Positions 17,432 through 28,241 are shown, counted from the stretch's first letter. The stretch is DNA of 58,301 bases from Strigomonas culicis (GCA_000482145.1 AUXH01000041.1:1-58301); one strand, 5' to 3'. Numbers and translations are program-made. Notes: generated from the letters alone by a model not told the origin.

Positions 17432-17869
17432 ATGCTCTCCACCGTTCACGGCTTCGGCCCCTCCCCCTCCCCCACATGGTTCGACGCGGCAGGAGCGGGC
17501 GTGCGCACCGTCGAGTTCTCGCCTCACCGCGGCGGTGCGGCGGATGACGTGCGCGCCGTGCCCCCGGCCGCCGCGCGGACCTTTACATTAGTGCAGGCTA
17601 TCGCGTTTCTCGCCCAGATAGAGGAGAGCCTGCGGCGTCAGATCGAGGAGGCGGAGGTGCACTGTCGGAGGGCGTGGCGCCGGGCGCGCGCGCGGTGCGC
17701 CATCTGCACCCTGTGCCCCCGCAGCGCGGTGGCACCCCCCGTCGCGGCGGCTGCTGGCAGTGCCCCCGCAGCTGTCCGTACGGCGTTGGGGGGTCTCTCC
17801 GTGAACATGGGCGTCACCCGACCAAAGGAGCGTAGACTGCGCGTTCTTGTGTCTCCAAGCTTGTACTGA
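17432..17869 (+). CDS. hypothetical protein, small
   Basis: A 145-residue protein I do not recognise. The middle part (about residues 60-90) is helical and charged, with a likely short coiled coil (AFLAQIEESLRRQIEEAEVH). It is followed by two close Cys pairs (CAICTLC) and an Ala/Pro-rich tail. GC-rich third positions and the preceding splice tract and AG (about 17296) support a real gene. If the ATG at 17228 were used the protein would be 213 residues. Confidence 0.5.
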   Translation: MLSTVHGFGPSPSPTWFDAAGAGVRTVEFSPHRGGAADDVRAVPPAAARTFTLVQAIAFLAQIEESLRRQIEEAEVHCRRAWRRARARCAICTLCPRSAVAPPVAAAAGSAPAAVRTALGGLSVNMGVTRPKERRLRVLVSPSLY

Positions 17870-18132
17870 CACATGTTCGCTATCCTACTTGCTACTTCAC
17901 CATACCTGTGTTCATTATCAATTCACTTTTTTTTTCGTTTACTAACGAGTGGACCGCTTTTTTTCGCCCATTGCCTTACGCTCCTTCGTGCCTCTACCAA
18001 ACCTAACATATTTGCTTTTCCTCTCTCCACCTTGTTGCTCATTATCATGGTTGAACACGAAAAAAAAAAGGATCGCGCTATCAACTTTCATAACACACTC
18101 TACTCTTCCCCCTCTTTGAAAGACCGCCACCC

Positions 18133-19425
18133 ATGTCGTGCTCTAGCTGCGAGGACTCGGTTAGCGAGAGCAGCCAGCCGCCGAAGGACGTCGTGTACCC
18201 GCTGAACGAGGAGACGGAGGTCCCTGACACGAACGGGGGTCTCTTCAAGAAGGTGCTGGTGGAGGGCACCGGGGCCAAGCCGGTGAAGGGTGCGAAGGTG
18301 TCCGTGCACTACGTCGGCACGTTGGAGGACGGTACCCCGTTCGACAGCAGCCGCGACCGCGGCGAGCTCTTCGAGTTCGCCCTCGGCAAGGGTCAGGTGA
18401 TCAAGGGCTGGGACAAGGGTGTGGCGACTATGCGCATCGGCGAGAAGGCGGTGCTGCGCTGCAGCCCCGAGTACGGCTACGGCGCCGCCGGCAGCCCGCC
18501 CAAGATTCCCGCGAACGCGACGCTGCTCTTCGAGGTGGAGCTGTTCAGCTGGACGCGCGAGGTCGACATCTCGAAGGGGAAGGACCGCACCCTCATGAAA
18601 GACATCCTTGCCGACGGCGTCGACTACGAGAACCCCAGCTTCGAGACACGGGTTGTGATGGACGTCGCCGTGTACGCGGGCGCGGTGGACGCGAGCGTCC
18701 CCGCCGCGCTGCCGCCGCCGCTGTGGCAGCGCCAGCAGTGGGAGGCCGTCCTGGGCGACGCAGAGCTGCCGCCGCGGCTGGAGGAGTGCCTTCACTCGAT
18801 GCGCAACAAGGAGTCCGCCGCCTTCCGCGTGCGGGGCGATCTGCTGCCCGACGCCGCGCCGGCGTTCGGCATCCCGGCGGCGGCCGACCGCGGCGGCGCC
18901 GACGTGACGTACCTTGTCGAGCTGCACGCGATGCACTCCGTCAAGTCGTGGGAGTTCGAGGGCGAGGCGAAGATCGCGGAGGGGCTCGCCCGCAAGGACC
19001 GCGGCAACGCCGCGCTGCGCGAGGGCCGCCTGGAGCTCGCAGAGCGCTACTACCGTCGCGCGCTCGAGTTCGTCGGCGAGGACTTCGGGCTGAAGGACGA
19101 GCTCAAGGCGGCCTGCCACGCCGCGCGCATCGCGGTGTGCGGCAACCTGTCACAGGTGCTGCTGCAGCAGCGCCAGCACCACGAGGCGATCACCTTCTGC
19201 GACAAGGTCCTGGCGCTGGAGCCCACCAACGCCAAGGCGCTGTTCCGGCTCGCGAAGGCGCACGACGGTCTGCAGGACTGGGAGGCGGCGATGAAGGCGG
19301 TGGACCGCATCCTCGTGAGCGACGCTAACAACGCCGACGCGAGCGCGCTGAAGCAGCATATCGCCTCCGAGAAGAAGGCGTTTGATCAGAAGCAGAAGTC
19401 GCTCTTTAAGAAGATGTTTGCGTAA
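18133..19425 (+). CDS. FKBP-type peptidyl-prolyl isomerase with TPR domain
   Basis: A 430-residue protein resembling FKBP51/52-class immunophilins. The first FKBP domain (about 36-130) has [29 protein letters not shown] and the [17 protein letters not shown] loop, so the isomerase and FK506 pocket residues look intact. A degenerate second FKBP-like domain follows, then TPR helices (about 280-400), with a [28 protein letters not shown] unit typical of HSP90-binding TPRs. It should act as an HSP90 co-chaperone in the cytosol, by family. ATG 18133 lies after AG 18120-18121. The calmodulin-like tail of mammalian FKBP52 is not evident. Confidence 0.9.
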   Translation: MSCSSCEDSVSESSQPPKDVVYPLNEETEVPDTNGGLFKKVLVEGTGAKPVKGAKVSVHYVGTLEDGTPFDSSRDRGELFEFALGKGQVIKGWDKGVATMRIGEKAVLRCSPEYGYGAAGSPPKIPANATLLFEVELFSWTREVDISKGKDRTLMKDILADGVDYENPSFETRVVMDVAVYAGAVDASVPAALPPPLWQRQQWEAVLGDAELPPRLEECLHSMRNKESAAFRVRGDLLPDAAPAFGIPAAADRGGADVTYLVELHAMHSVKSWEFEGEAKIAEGLARKDRGNAALREGRLELAERYYRRALEFVGEDFGLKDELKAACHAARIAVCGNLSQVLLQQRQHHEAITFCDKVLALEPTNAKALFRLAKAHDGLQDWEAAMKAVDRILVSDANNADASALKQHIASEKKAFDQKQKSLFKKMFA

Positions 19426-19984
19426 GCGCTGCCCACATTTGCTGTTCCTTTGCCGCATTCGCGCAAGCGGTCGAGAGCAAAGGAAGAGAGCGATAGAGAG
19501 AGAGAGAGAGGAGGGCACCATTGTGCCTTTGCCTCCACGGCGATACCATCACGCACGGATCATATCTTATTATTTTATATAGGAAGAAAAAAAAAAAAGG
19601 AAATCAAGAATAAAAAGAAATGGTACCTTTCATTTTTTTTTCCTAAACAAGCGTTCCGAAAAAAACATTTTTTTTTCTCGTATAAAAATATTCAGATAAG
19701 AACAGATGCAACTGACTTTTTGTTTTTGATTGGTTGCAGAGTTCTGGAAAAAGTACGAACCCACAGTATCTATAGTTTTTATCTCCTCGGTGCGCTGCTG
19801 TGCCTCTACTTACCGTCGCTGCTTTTTGTTGGCTGCCGTACTGTGTCTGCTGCAACATTATGTGTATTTAGTGTTTCAACTAGAGTCATTTGCTTCTCTC
19901 CTTTCCCCTTTTGTATTTGCACTGCGCCTTAGCCATCCCCTGTAATAATAGCCAGCGTATATATATACATAAATATATAGACAC

Positions 19985-20020
<36 letters not shown>

Positions 20021-20046
20021 GAGTTTGCACTAAACGATCCCATCTC
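19426..20046. other. spacer with ATT microsatellite, no gene seen
   Basis: AT-rich spacer containing a GA run (about 19495-19512), A and T tracts and an ATT repeat (about 19985-20015) immediately ahead of the start of the next gene. Confidence 0.6.
19985..20015. repeat. (ATT)n microsatellite
   Basis: About ten ATT units in the presumed leader or spliced-out region before the acyltransferase gene. The same motif recurs at about 55006-55037. Confidence 0.9.
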
Positions 20047-22554
20047 ATGTCGGAGGCGTATCACAGTCTGCAGCCGTCCAGCACCCTGTACAACACAGGC
20101 TTCGAGGTGGACCCCGCGCTGAACCGGATTCAGGTTTCCATCTCGCAGCGCGGGCTGGACATCCACGTGCCGCACCCGCGGCACCTGTACCGCGGCGTGC
20201 GGCGCGCCTTTTGGCAGACGGCGGACAACGTGGGCGCCGCGCTGTACCCCGTCCCTTTCAGCGTCGCGGTTGCCCTCGGCGTCGGGCTGTGCGTCGGCGT
20301 GTGGCGCGCGCCGCCGGACGCGTTCGTGCACACGAACGGGCTCACCAAGACGCTGTGCTTCGTGGACACGGTGCTGAACCCGCTGTACGGCCGCACCCCC
20401 GCCGCGTACCGCGAGCCGGTCATGTGGGCGAAGGTGTGGGCGGCGGCGCTCGGCGCAGCCACGGTGCTGCACCGCTTCCTGACGCGCCGCCTGCTGCGCG
20501 CGCAGGGCTGGAAGTGCGAGGCCGACCCGCAGCGGCCGTCGTGGCGCACGCGCCTGTGGGCCGCGGTCGTGCGGCTCGGCTTTGTGCACAACCGCATTGA
20601 GCGCATGGAGGTGTACGAGCAGTGCCAGCCGACGCTGCCGCTGCCGCCGCTGGCGGCGACCGTCGCGAAGTACCTGGCGAGCGTGCGGCCGGTGCTGCAG
20701 CAGCACGCCGACCCGACGGACTGGATCGACATCCGCCGCGCCGCGGAGTCCTTCCTGTTGAACGAGGGCCCGACGCTGCAGCGGCACCTGCGCCTGCACC
20801 ACGTCGTGTCGCCCAACTACGTGACGGACTGGTTCACACGGAACGTGTTCTTGTCCTCGCGCGAGGGCCTTTGCCTGCACTCCAACTTCTACGTCGTGCC
20901 GCACGCCGCGCCCAGCCCGACACGGCTGCCGGCGGCCCGCGCGGCGGTGCTCGTGTACCACCTCACGCAGCTGAAGGAGAAGATCGAGGCCGGCCGGCTA
21001 CGCCCCGATTTCGCCGGCCCCGGCCGCTGCGTCCCGCTCAGCATGGCGCAGTACCACCTCGCCTTCCGCACGACGCGCGTCCCGGGGCGCGAGTGCGACC
21101 TCGTCGCGCACGGCGACCGCGCGGAGGCGGACTACATCGTCGTGCTCGTCGCCGGCCGCATCTACCAGGTGCCGCTGTACCGGCAGCGCTCGCGGCGGGC
21201 GCTGACGCCGCGGATGCTGCTGCGGCTCTTCGAGTGGCTCATCGCCGACGCGGCCGAGGACGAGCTCAGCACCGGCCGCGACTCCTCCGAGGAGGAGTCT
21301 GACGGCGAGAGCGCCGACGACACGCACACGAAGCGGCGCTCGTACCGCATCGCGGAGTCGCTGCTGCCGGCGCTCACCACGGCCCCGCGCGCGGTCTGGG
21401 CCGACGCGCGCACGGACTTTCTGCTGAATGACGCGAGCAACCACCGGCCGCTGCACACCATCGAGAACGCGCTCTTCGTCGTCGCGCTCGACGACGGCGG
21501 CCGTGCCGGCGGCGCCGAGGGCCTCTCCGCCAGTTGTGCGAGCTACCTCTGCGGGAACGGCTCCAACCGTTGGTGCGACAAGAGCTTCAACCTCGTCGTG
21601 CGCGCGGACGGGGAGGTCGGCGCGCACGTGGAGCACTCGTGGTGCGACCTGTCCAGCTTCACCGCGCTCTTCGGGCGCGCGACCGCGGCGGAGGAGGGCG
21701 CGTACGACGACGACGGGCTGCCACGCGCGCTGCCGGGCGACCGGCCGGACCTCAGCGCGGCGCAGTGGGAGGCGCTGCAGCCGCGGCGCCTGCGCTTCCG
21801 CATCCACAAGTCGCTTGCCCACAGCATCCGCGCGGCGCACACGGCCTTTCTGACGGACGTCGCGTCGCAGCTGGACCTGCACGTGCGGCGCCTCGGGGGG
21901 TACGGCGCGGGGCTGCCGCGGCACTACGGCTGCTCGCCCCGCGCGTGGGTGCAGCTCGCCGTCCAGCTCGCGTACTACGTGGACCAGCGCTACACGCTGT
22001 CGCAGGTGTACGAGTCGGTGCCGATGCGGAGCTTTCTGAAGGGACGCACAGAAACGCTGCGCGGCGTGGGCGAGGCGAGCTGCCGCTTTGTGCGCGCCAT
22101 GACGGCGCGCGACGCGGCCGGCGAGCTCACCGACGAGTGCTCCGCCGCGGAGAAGCGTGACGCGCTGTTGACGGCGTGCCGCGCGCACGAACAGACGCGG
22201 CGCGAGGCGGCCTGCGGCGACGGCATCGACCGCCACCTCTTTGCGCTGTACATGGTGAGCGCGGGCAAGCAGATCCCGTCCGACTTCATCACAGCGGTGC
22301 TGCGCCGCACGCGCTGGCACGTCAGCCTCGCGGAGGCCCCGCCGCAGCAGGGCGAGACGCCCGGCTGCGGCTTTGGGCCGGTGGCGCCGGACGGCTACGG
22401 CGTCGCGTACAGCTTCGTCGGCGACGGCGCGCTCTACGTCACGGTGACGGCGGAGAAGGGCTGCGGGACCACCTCTGCGGCCGCGCTGGCCGACCGCATC
22501 GAGGCGGCGCTGCAGACGATGGCAGACGTCATGGCACAGTTCGACGACGCGTAG
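20047..22554 (+). CDS. carnitine acyltransferase, CPT1-like
   Basis: An 835-residue choline/carnitine acyltransferase. Two hydrophobic segments near the N terminus (about 73-90 and 126-145) give a CPT1-like membrane anchor. Recognisable family blocks are LPPLAATVAKYL, the NYVTDWF stretch, CVPLSMAQYH, H530 in VEHSW (catalytic base), QLAVQLAYY and a GRTETLRG-type motif. These enzymes move acyl groups between CoA and carnitine, at the outer mitochondrial membrane for CPT1. The residue after HS is W rather than the common P/A, which may reflect divergence. An acidic Ser-rich insertion (DSSEEESDGES) lies at about residue 415. Substrate length preference cannot be told. Confidence 0.85.
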   Translation: MSEAYHSLQPSSTLYNTGFEVDPALNRIQVSISQRGLDIHVPHPRHLYRGVRRAFWQTADNVGAALYPVPFSVAVALGVGLCVGVWRAPPDAFVHTNGLTKTLCFVDTVLNPLYGRTPAAYREPVMWAKVWAAALGAATVLHRFLTRRLLRAQGWKCEADPQRPSWRTRLWAAVVRLGFVHNRIERMEVYEQCQPTLPLPPLAATVAKYLASVRPVLQQHADPTDWIDIRRAAESFLLNEGPTLQRHLRLHHVVSPNYVTDWFTRNVFLSSREGLCLHSNFYVVPHAAPSPTRLPAARAAVLVYHLTQLKEKIEAGRLRPDFAGPGRCVPLSMAQYHLAFRTTRVPGRECDLVAHGDRAEADYIVVLVAGRIYQVPLYRQRSRRALTPRMLLRLFEWLIADAAEDELSTGRDSSEEESDGESADDTHTKRRSYRIAESLLPALTTAPRAVWADARTDFLLNDASNHRPLHTIENALFVVALDDGGRAGGAEGLSASCASYLCGNGSNRWCDKSFNLVVRADGEVGAHVEHSWCDLSSFTALFGRATAAEEGAYDDDGLPRALPGDRPDLSAAQWEALQPRRLRFRIHKSLAHSIRAAHTAFLTDVASQLDLHVRRLGGYGAGLPRHYGCSPRAWVQLAVQLAYYVDQRYTLSQVYESVPMRSFLKGRTETLRGVGEASCRFVRAMTARDAAGELTDECSAAEKRDALLTACRAHEQTRREAACGDGIDRHLFALYMVSAGKQIPSDFITAVLRRTRWHVSLAEAPPQQGETPGCGFGPVAPDGYGVAYSFVGDGALYVTVTAEKGCGTTSAAALADRIEAALQTMADVMAQFDDA

Positions 22555-23569
22555 AGGCGACCGCCGGCTGCATATATCAATGTGAAAAACAAGGGTTGGC
22601 GAGACTACCCATTATTAGTTCCTTTTTCTTCTTCTTGTATGTTGTTGTTCTATCGAAATGCCTCCTTTTGCTTTGTAAACGAACCAGCGCCGTTGTGGTT
22701 TCACTGGCCACACGCCGAACCAATCTCCGCGCTACACCCCCCCCCCTCCATCACAAGTGTGAGGGCTACACGCACACCCATTAACGTTCTTCATATCCCT
22801 TTCTCCCCTTCTCTGTTTCTTCTTTTCTGTCTTTCTTTCTGTTCTTTCGTTTAGGAAATCGTTGAAGGAAGAAGTCAAGCGCAAAAGATTTAGAAAAAAA
22901 AAAGTAATTTGTACCGCAGGTAGTTAATTCACTTTTTTTTTCGAATTGTCGTTCTTCTTTTTACGTAACAAGCATATACATTTTTTTTTTTAGTGCAATC
23001 ATCGTTTTCTTTTTTTTCTTTTGGTTCAAGTAAGTGTGGTCGAATTACGCGGTTTGTAAACAGCATCCAGAATACCATACTTTTTTTCTTTCTCTTTTTC
23101 TTTTCCTTTTAGTGTGTTTTGCCCCTTTTCGTTTGCTTTTTATTGTTTTAAATTCTTTGTAGTGTACAAGTGCTTTATTATTCTTTTTTTTTGTGCACAT
23201 TCAAGTTTTTTCTTGGGTGAAGAGAAGATAAAATAACAACACACACTTTTTTTTCGTGCTGTCTACACGGTATTGAAAGCAGATTATTATTTTTCTTTGA
23301 AAGTACGCTTAGAGTCAGCAATAAGTAAATCCATATACCCATATACCCCCTCTCGACTTTGAAAAGGAAACAAAACTACACCATCTTTTTTTTTCTCTCT
23401 CGTGCTTTATATCCATTATACTAGCAGTAGTGACCTAGTTGCGAGCAATATTAGTACATACATAAAGTAATAATAGAATAATAATAAAAAAACTAATAAA
23501 AAGGAGGTAGGTCGCTAATAGTAGTAGTAGTAGTAGTAGTAGCAGCACAGCGACGCTTTGTGCTCCACC
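22555..23569. other. 1 kb spacer, no gene seen
   Basis: AT-rich with many T tracts and no convincing ORF. It ends with a TAG/GTA trinucleotide repeat (23518-23542) just before the kinase start. The repeat itself offers many AG dinucleotides as possible splice acceptors. Confidence 0.6.
23518..23542. repeat. (TAG)n microsatellite at a leader
   Basis: About eight TAG/GTA units ending 28 bases before ATG 23570. Each unit contains AG, so acceptor choice may be heterogeneous. Confidence 0.85.
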
Positions 23570-25159
23570 ATGACCACTGCCGCAGCGAAGAGCGAGTCTG
23601 GCGCGGTGGAGGTGCCGGGCTTCATCAGCTGCGCCAGTGACCCTGCAGCCACCTACTACTACGAGCAGTACCTGTCCCACGGCTCGTCCGGCTCGACGTG
23701 GCGCGTCGTGCGGCGGGAGGACGGCGCGACCTTTGCGATGAAGATGACGTGCCTCAACACACTCAGCCGCGACGCGCTCATGCGGACGGAGATGGAGGTG
23801 CGCTGCCTGCAGTCCATGGACCACTTTGCCTGCATCCGCCTCTACGACATGCACTCGACGAAGGAGTGGCTCTTCCTGGTGCTGGAGTACTGCGACGCGG
23901 GCGACCTGCTGTACCAGCTGCGCCCGCTGCGCGAGGCGCGCAACCGGCTGGAGCAGCAGCGCGCAGAGCAGGGCGCCACGCCGAAGGGGGTGGAAGTGCA
24001 GCTCGGAATGGAGGAGTACCGCGTCAAGTTCATTCTTCTGCAGCTGACGCTGGGCCTCCACTACATGCATGTGCACAAGAAGATCCTGCACCGCGACCTC
24101 AAACCCGCGAACGTGCTGCTGTGCACGAACGGACTGGTGAAGATCGGCGACTTCGGCCTCTCCAACGCGTACGACACCATCAGCGGGGACGTGGGCCGCA
24201 CGCTGTGCGGGACGCCGCCGTACGTGGCGCCGGAGCTGTGGCAGCGCCGGCGCTACGGCCGCGCGGCTGACATGTGGTCCCTCGGCGTGCTGCTGTACGA
24301 GTGCATGACGAGCCGCATGCCCTTCGCCGGGCGGCAGCTGGAGGCACTGCAGCGTAGCATTCTCGCCGAGGACCCGCCGCCCATCCTGGGCAGCTACAGC
24401 GGCGAGCTGCGCGACCTCGTTCAGCGCCTGCTGAGCAAGGAGCCGACCGCGCGGCCGGACAGCATGGCGCTGCTGCACCTGCCGTACATCCAGCGCGCCT
24501 GTAGCGAATTTCCGCAGGTGCTGGAGGCCTCGCAGGTCCCGGCGGCGGTGCAGTCGCTCATCTTCATGCAGATCCAGAAGCAGCAGCTCCCGCCGCAGCG
24601 GGTCATCGACACGACCCTCTCCTTCGAGGGTGTCGTCGAGAAGTTCAAGCCCCCGCACACCTTCGTGCTGCGGCAGCTGCGACTGGAGGGCGGCATGCTC
24701 TACATCGAGAAGTGCTCCGCCACCGCCCCCCGCAGCACCGCGTCGCCGACGAGCACTGTGGGCAGCCCGCTGTCGCCGCCGGCGCCGGCGGGCGCGAGTT
24801 TCTCGCGGCCATCGTCGTACTCGCGCCAGGGGCTCAGCGCGGCCCCCAGCGCAAACGTGTCCATGAGTGCGTGCTCCACCGACGCGCCCTTCACGACCGG
24901 CAGCGAGTCCAGCAGCAGCCGCCGCCGCCGCGGCTGCGTGCCGCTCAGCTCCATTTACCACGTCGAGTGCATCGACCGTTCCTTTCTCGCGATCCGCATC
25001 GACGATAGCGACTTTAACTTTTTCCGGACAGCGCATGCAGAAGAGTGGCGCGATGTGCTGCTGCGCGCGCTCGGCATCGCACCCGCGAAGGCCGCGCAGC
25101 CACCCATGGTCGCCCACGCACCGCCTGAGAATGGCGCTACTGTTGATACCCACGTATGA
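23570..25159 (+). CDS. NEK-family protein kinase with C-terminal PH domain
   Basis: A 529-residue kinase of the NIMA/NRK type. The kinase domain (about 28-285) has a weak glycine loop (LSHGSSGSTWRVV), FAMKMT lysine, HRDLKPANVLL, GDFGLSN, CGTPPYVAPEL and standard C-lobe motifs. About 25 residues (LREARNRLEQQRAEQGATPKG) are inserted before the alphaE helix. A PH domain (about 350-510) is split by a Ser/Pro-rich loop; its end (EEWRDVLLRALG) is typical. This architecture is known for trypanosome NRK kinases linked to differentiation and basal-body events, from memory. ATG 23570 is preferred to the in-frame TTG at 23558. Confidence 0.85.
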   Translation: MTTAAAKSESGAVEVPGFISCASDPAATYYYEQYLSHGSSGSTWRVVRREDGATFAMKMTCLNTLSRDALMRTEMEVRCLQSMDHFACIRLYDMHSTKEWLFLVLEYCDAGDLLYQLRPLREARNRLEQQRAEQGATPKGVEVQLGMEEYRVKFILLQLTLGLHYMHVHKKILHRDLKPANVLLCTNGLVKIGDFGLSNAYDTISGDVGRTLCGTPPYVAPELWQRRRYGRAADMWSLGVLLYECMTSRMPFAGRQLEALQRSILAEDPPPILGSYSGELRDLVQRLLSKEPTARPDSMALLHLPYIQRACSEFPQVLEASQVPAAVQSLIFMQIQKQQLPPQRVIDTTLSFEGVVEKFKPPHTFVLRQLRLEGGMLYIEKCSATAPRSTASPTSTVGSPLSPPAPAGASFSRPSSYSRQGLSAAPSANVSMSACSTDAPFTTGSESSSSRRRRGCVPLSSIYHVECIDRSFLAIRIDDSDFNFFRTAHAEEWRDVLLRALGIAPAKAAQPPMVAHAPPENGATVDTHV

Positions 25160-26528
25160 AGTGGTGAAGCTTCATACTTTTTTTTTTATTCTTTCCGTTT
25201 TTTTCCCTTTTTTTGGTTACTTTTTTTCCTCCTTTTGGATCATTTTTATCATATAATTTCTGATTGCATCAGTATTATTATACTTCCTGTTTTGGTTTGA
25301 CAACCTTTCTTTTTTGCCATTGGGTCCTTCCAGTAAGCAATCAAGAGAGAGTGAAGTAAAATACACGATAATATATATCTGCAGAAGAAAAAAAGTGAAG
25401 ACCCTGAAACTAAAACAGCCAGCCACAGAAATAAACAAAGAAACAAAAAAACACTACCAACACACACTTCTCTCTTGCTTTTTTTTTTTATTGTTGGATA
25501 TTGTTCATTTGTTTTTTTTTCTTGTTGTTCTTGTTCATTGTACTACGTGTGTGTGTGTGTGTGTGCGTGTGTGTGCGTGCGCGTAGGTAACTCTTCCTTT
25601 GTTTATCTTCGGTGGTTTTAATGCTTCCTTCACGAGCAGTCCACAAGCGTAGACGACATATGTTCTGTTACCTATATAATAACTGTTCACTTATTTTAAT
25701 TATTAATTTATTAAGGAACCTACAAGCAGTAACAGAGTGAAAAATGTTCACCTTTTTTTCTTTGAAAGCGCTGTGTTAATATGTACAAAGAGCTATTATT
25801 ACTGTAAAACACAACAACAACAAAACAAGAAATAGCAACACCATCAAAAATAAAAACTCGCTGAGCTATCTTCATGTGCTCATATGTATATACGTATCTA
25901 CCTAGTCTCATTTGTTTCTTTTTTTTTCTACAGAATGAAAACATAATAAAAGATACCATTTCTCTTAGTTGAAACTGTTTCCTTTTATCGCAAATAATAA
26001 CTCTTTTTTTTCTTCTCTCTCTTGCTTTTCAGCTAACTTTTATATTTGCAATTCTGTTCTTTTTTTTTGTTTCTGGCGAAGAATAGAATGATAATACTAA
26101 TAAACAGTATTTTTATATACTTTACTCATCACTAATTTCCTTCTCACTTATTGAACAGAGTGTGTACAGGATGCTCTGCGGCACAATCTTCTGAGCTGGG
26201 TATTTCGCTCCTCCGTGTATGCACGTTCAAATGCACTCAACACGAGTGTTGTTCTACTTATTTGTTCTGTCTCCTCCTTATTTCTCTCTCTCTCTCTTTC
26301 TCTTTTTCCTTTTATCCCTCCCCTCCTCTTGTTTACATTCTGCTTTTTGTACAGTGGCGCTTCACATCGCAACCTTACAAATTGAGCACGCGGCCTTCTC
26401 GTTAGATACGTACACATTCTCATAGATAGACATAGCGCACCATCTTTTTCGGCGCTTCTGTTTTTTTTTTCTTTCTCCTTTCATAACTTTTCTTTTTCTT
26501 TCTTCGCGCCCCCTCCTTCTTCCCCATC
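25160..26528. other. 1.37 kb spacer, no gene seen
   Basis: The longest gene-free stretch between two genes. It is AT-rich with T/A tracts, a GT microsatellite (25546-25584) and a pyrimidine-rich stretch reaching the next ATG with no AG after about 26438. The leader of the WDR92 gene would then be about 90 pyrimidine-rich bases. Confidence 0.55.
25546..25584. repeat. (GT)n microsatellite
   Basis: GT/GC dinucleotide run of about 20 units in the long spacer. Confidence 0.9.
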
Positions 26529-27683
26529 ATGACGGACGCGGACAGGAGGAAGGTGACGTCGCGGCAGCAGATCATCCAGCACGTGAAGAAGAACGTGCTG
26601 TACACGCCCTTCGACGTGAAGTGGGTGCCGCACACCAACGTGCTGACGAGCCTTGGGCAGTACAGCAACAACCATGGCGCGCTCTGTCTCTACCGCCTGC
26701 GGCGTGCGGAGCTCGTGCCGGTGGCGGAGCTCCGCCTCCCACACCCCGTCAAGTGCATGACCTACGGCCACAACGCGGGTGGCAGCGGCGCCGCCACGGT
26801 GGCGGTTGGCGACTTCGTCGGCGGCGTGGCGCTGTACGACGTGGAGCGGCTGGGCGGCCTCGCCCCGGCGGGCGCCGCCGCGCCGGCGTCCTTCAGCTAC
26901 GCGCTGACGGATGCCGCACCGGCGACCGTCTTCGCCGTGCCGCGCGCGCACGGCAGCATCATCAACGCCATCGACGGCGCGCGCGCGGCGGGGCCGCCGG
27001 AGCTCGCGACGTGCAGCCGCGACGGCAGCGTGCGGGTGTGGGACTGTCGCCAGGCCGCGCGGCCGATCGTGTCGCTGAACCCCCCCGCCGGCGCCGCCGC
27101 GCGCGACAGCTGGGCGGTCGCTCTCGGCAACAGCCACGACCCCGACGAGCGCGTGGTGGCCGCCGGCTACGACAACGGCGACGTGAAGCTCTTCGACCTC
27201 CGCACGAACAAGGTGCTGCACGAGATGAACGTCGGCAACGGCGTGTGCCAGCTCGCCTTCGACCGCGCGGACATCCCGATGAACAAGCTTATCGTGTCGA
27301 TGCTGGAGGGCCGCGTGCGCTGCTATGACCTGCGCACGCGCCACCCGACGCTCGGCTACGCCTACGTGGAGGAGCGCGTGTCGGAGGGCACCGTGTGGGC
27401 CTCCGCCGCGCTGCCGCAGAACCGCGAGATCTTCATGTGCGGCGGCGGTGGGGAGCTCACGCTGTGCCGCTACCAGTACCCCCCGGAGCGCGAGAGGAAG
27501 GACGCGGACGGCGTCGCGATGGGCGTCGCCGGCGCGATAGAAGAGCTCAACCGCGTGAAGGTAGGCGACCAGCCGATCAACATGCTGGACTGGAACCGCG
27601 CGAAGGAGGGGCTACTGGCCTGTGCGGGGCTCGACCAGTCGCTGCGGGTTGTGCTTGTCACGAAACTGAGCTTGGTGTCGTGA
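26529..27683 (+). CDS. WDR92: WDR92/Monad WD-repeat dynein assembly factor (DNAAF10)
   Basis: A 384-residue WD40 propeller. It matches the WDR92 family along its full length as remembered. Shared blocks are YTPFDVKWVPHTN near the start, GSIINAIDG, SRDGSVRVWDCRQ, ERVVAAGYDNGDVKLFDLR, NGVCQLAFDR, MNKLIV and the C-terminal LDQSLRVVLVTKL. WDR92 links R2TP chaperones to axonemal dynein pre-assembly and occurs almost only in organisms with motile cilia. Role and cytoplasmic location come from the family. ATG 26529 is the only sensible start. Very GC-rich coding. Confidence 0.92.
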   Translation: MTDADRRKVTSRQQIIQHVKKNVLYTPFDVKWVPHTNVLTSLGQYSNNHGALCLYRLRRAELVPVAELRLPHPVKCMTYGHNAGGSGAATVAVGDFVGGVALYDVERLGGLAPAGAAAPASFSYALTDAAPATVFAVPRAHGSIINAIDGARAAGPPELATCSRDGSVRVWDCRQAARPIVSLNPPAGAAARDSWAVALGNSHDPDERVVAAGYDNGDVKLFDLRTNKVLHEMNVGNGVCQLAFDRADIPMNKLIVSMLEGRVRCYDLRTRHPTLGYAYVEERVSEGTVWASAALPQNREIFMCGGGGELTLCRYQYPPERERKDADGVAMGVAGAIEELNRVKVGDQPINMLDWNRAKEGLLACAGLDQSLRVVLVTKLSLVS

Positions 27684-27978
27684 GGGCTTCTCCCCCTCCC
27701 TGCCGTCGCGGCCGGAAGGAAGTGAAATATAATAATACGTACTTGTATTAGTTTTATAATAATCATATTCGGTAGATGGTTGTATCGGTGTGTATGGATC
27801 TTTAAAAAAAAAATGTTGTGTTCAGCATGGTCACGGATGCAGAGTGCTTTTTTTTTTTTTTGGCTTTTTTAATTTTGCTTTTCTTTCCTCCGCTCTCTCC
27901 CCTCTCTCTTCTCCGACCCTTTTACCACCGCCAGAGGGTGACAATTGTCTTTGCTCGCATCGCTTCACTGTACACCCC

Positions 27979-27983
27979 AGATG
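27979..27983 (+). promoter_or_regulatory. splice acceptor AG abutting ATG
   Basis: AG at 27979-27980 is followed at once by ATG. If used, the mature leader is the spliced leader alone. Confidence 0.4.
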
Positions 27984-28241
27984 CTCTCCACGCGCATGCC
28001 AGATTCGCTTTCCTTCCGCAGATGCCTTATCAGCCACCCCCGCGCGGTAGGCCCCGCGGCTGACCGGCGGCCGCACCAGCCGCAGGTGCGCCTGTCCTCG
28101 CGCGCGACGAACACGGGGCGGCGTACTCGGTCAGCTCCCGAGAACGCGGCCCCGGCGATGGGCTCGAGCGGGTATCGCAGTAAGTGCCCGCCCCCCTTGA
28201 ACATATACCAGCTGCGAAGGAAAAGCAGTGAACACTTGTAG
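27981..28241 (+). CDS. small basic hypothetical protein
   Basis: An 86-residue Arg- and Pro-rich ORF. Third codon positions are G/C-rich in this frame, unlike the flanking spacer, and the ATG is directly preceded by CCCCAG behind a pyrimidine-rich run, a good splice acceptor. Sequence such as NTGRRTRSAPENAAPAMGSSGYRSK shows no known motif. It could be a small mitochondrial or nucleic-acid-binding protein; that is a guess from charge. An internal ATG at 28022 in another frame gives only a short peptide and is less likely. Confidence 0.45.
   Translation: MLSTRMPDSLSFRRCLISHPRAVGPAADRRPHQPQVRLSSRATNTGRRTRSAPENAAPAMGSSGYRSKCPPPLNIYQLRRKSSEHL

Noticed and set aside
22980..23040. tRNA-like GGTTCAAG near 23022
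   Set aside because: No matching acceptor stem or anticodon arm is visible around it.
25160..26528. Search for a CRISPR array, insertion sequence or tRNA in the longest spacer
   Set aside because: Only simple repeats and T/A tracts were seen.
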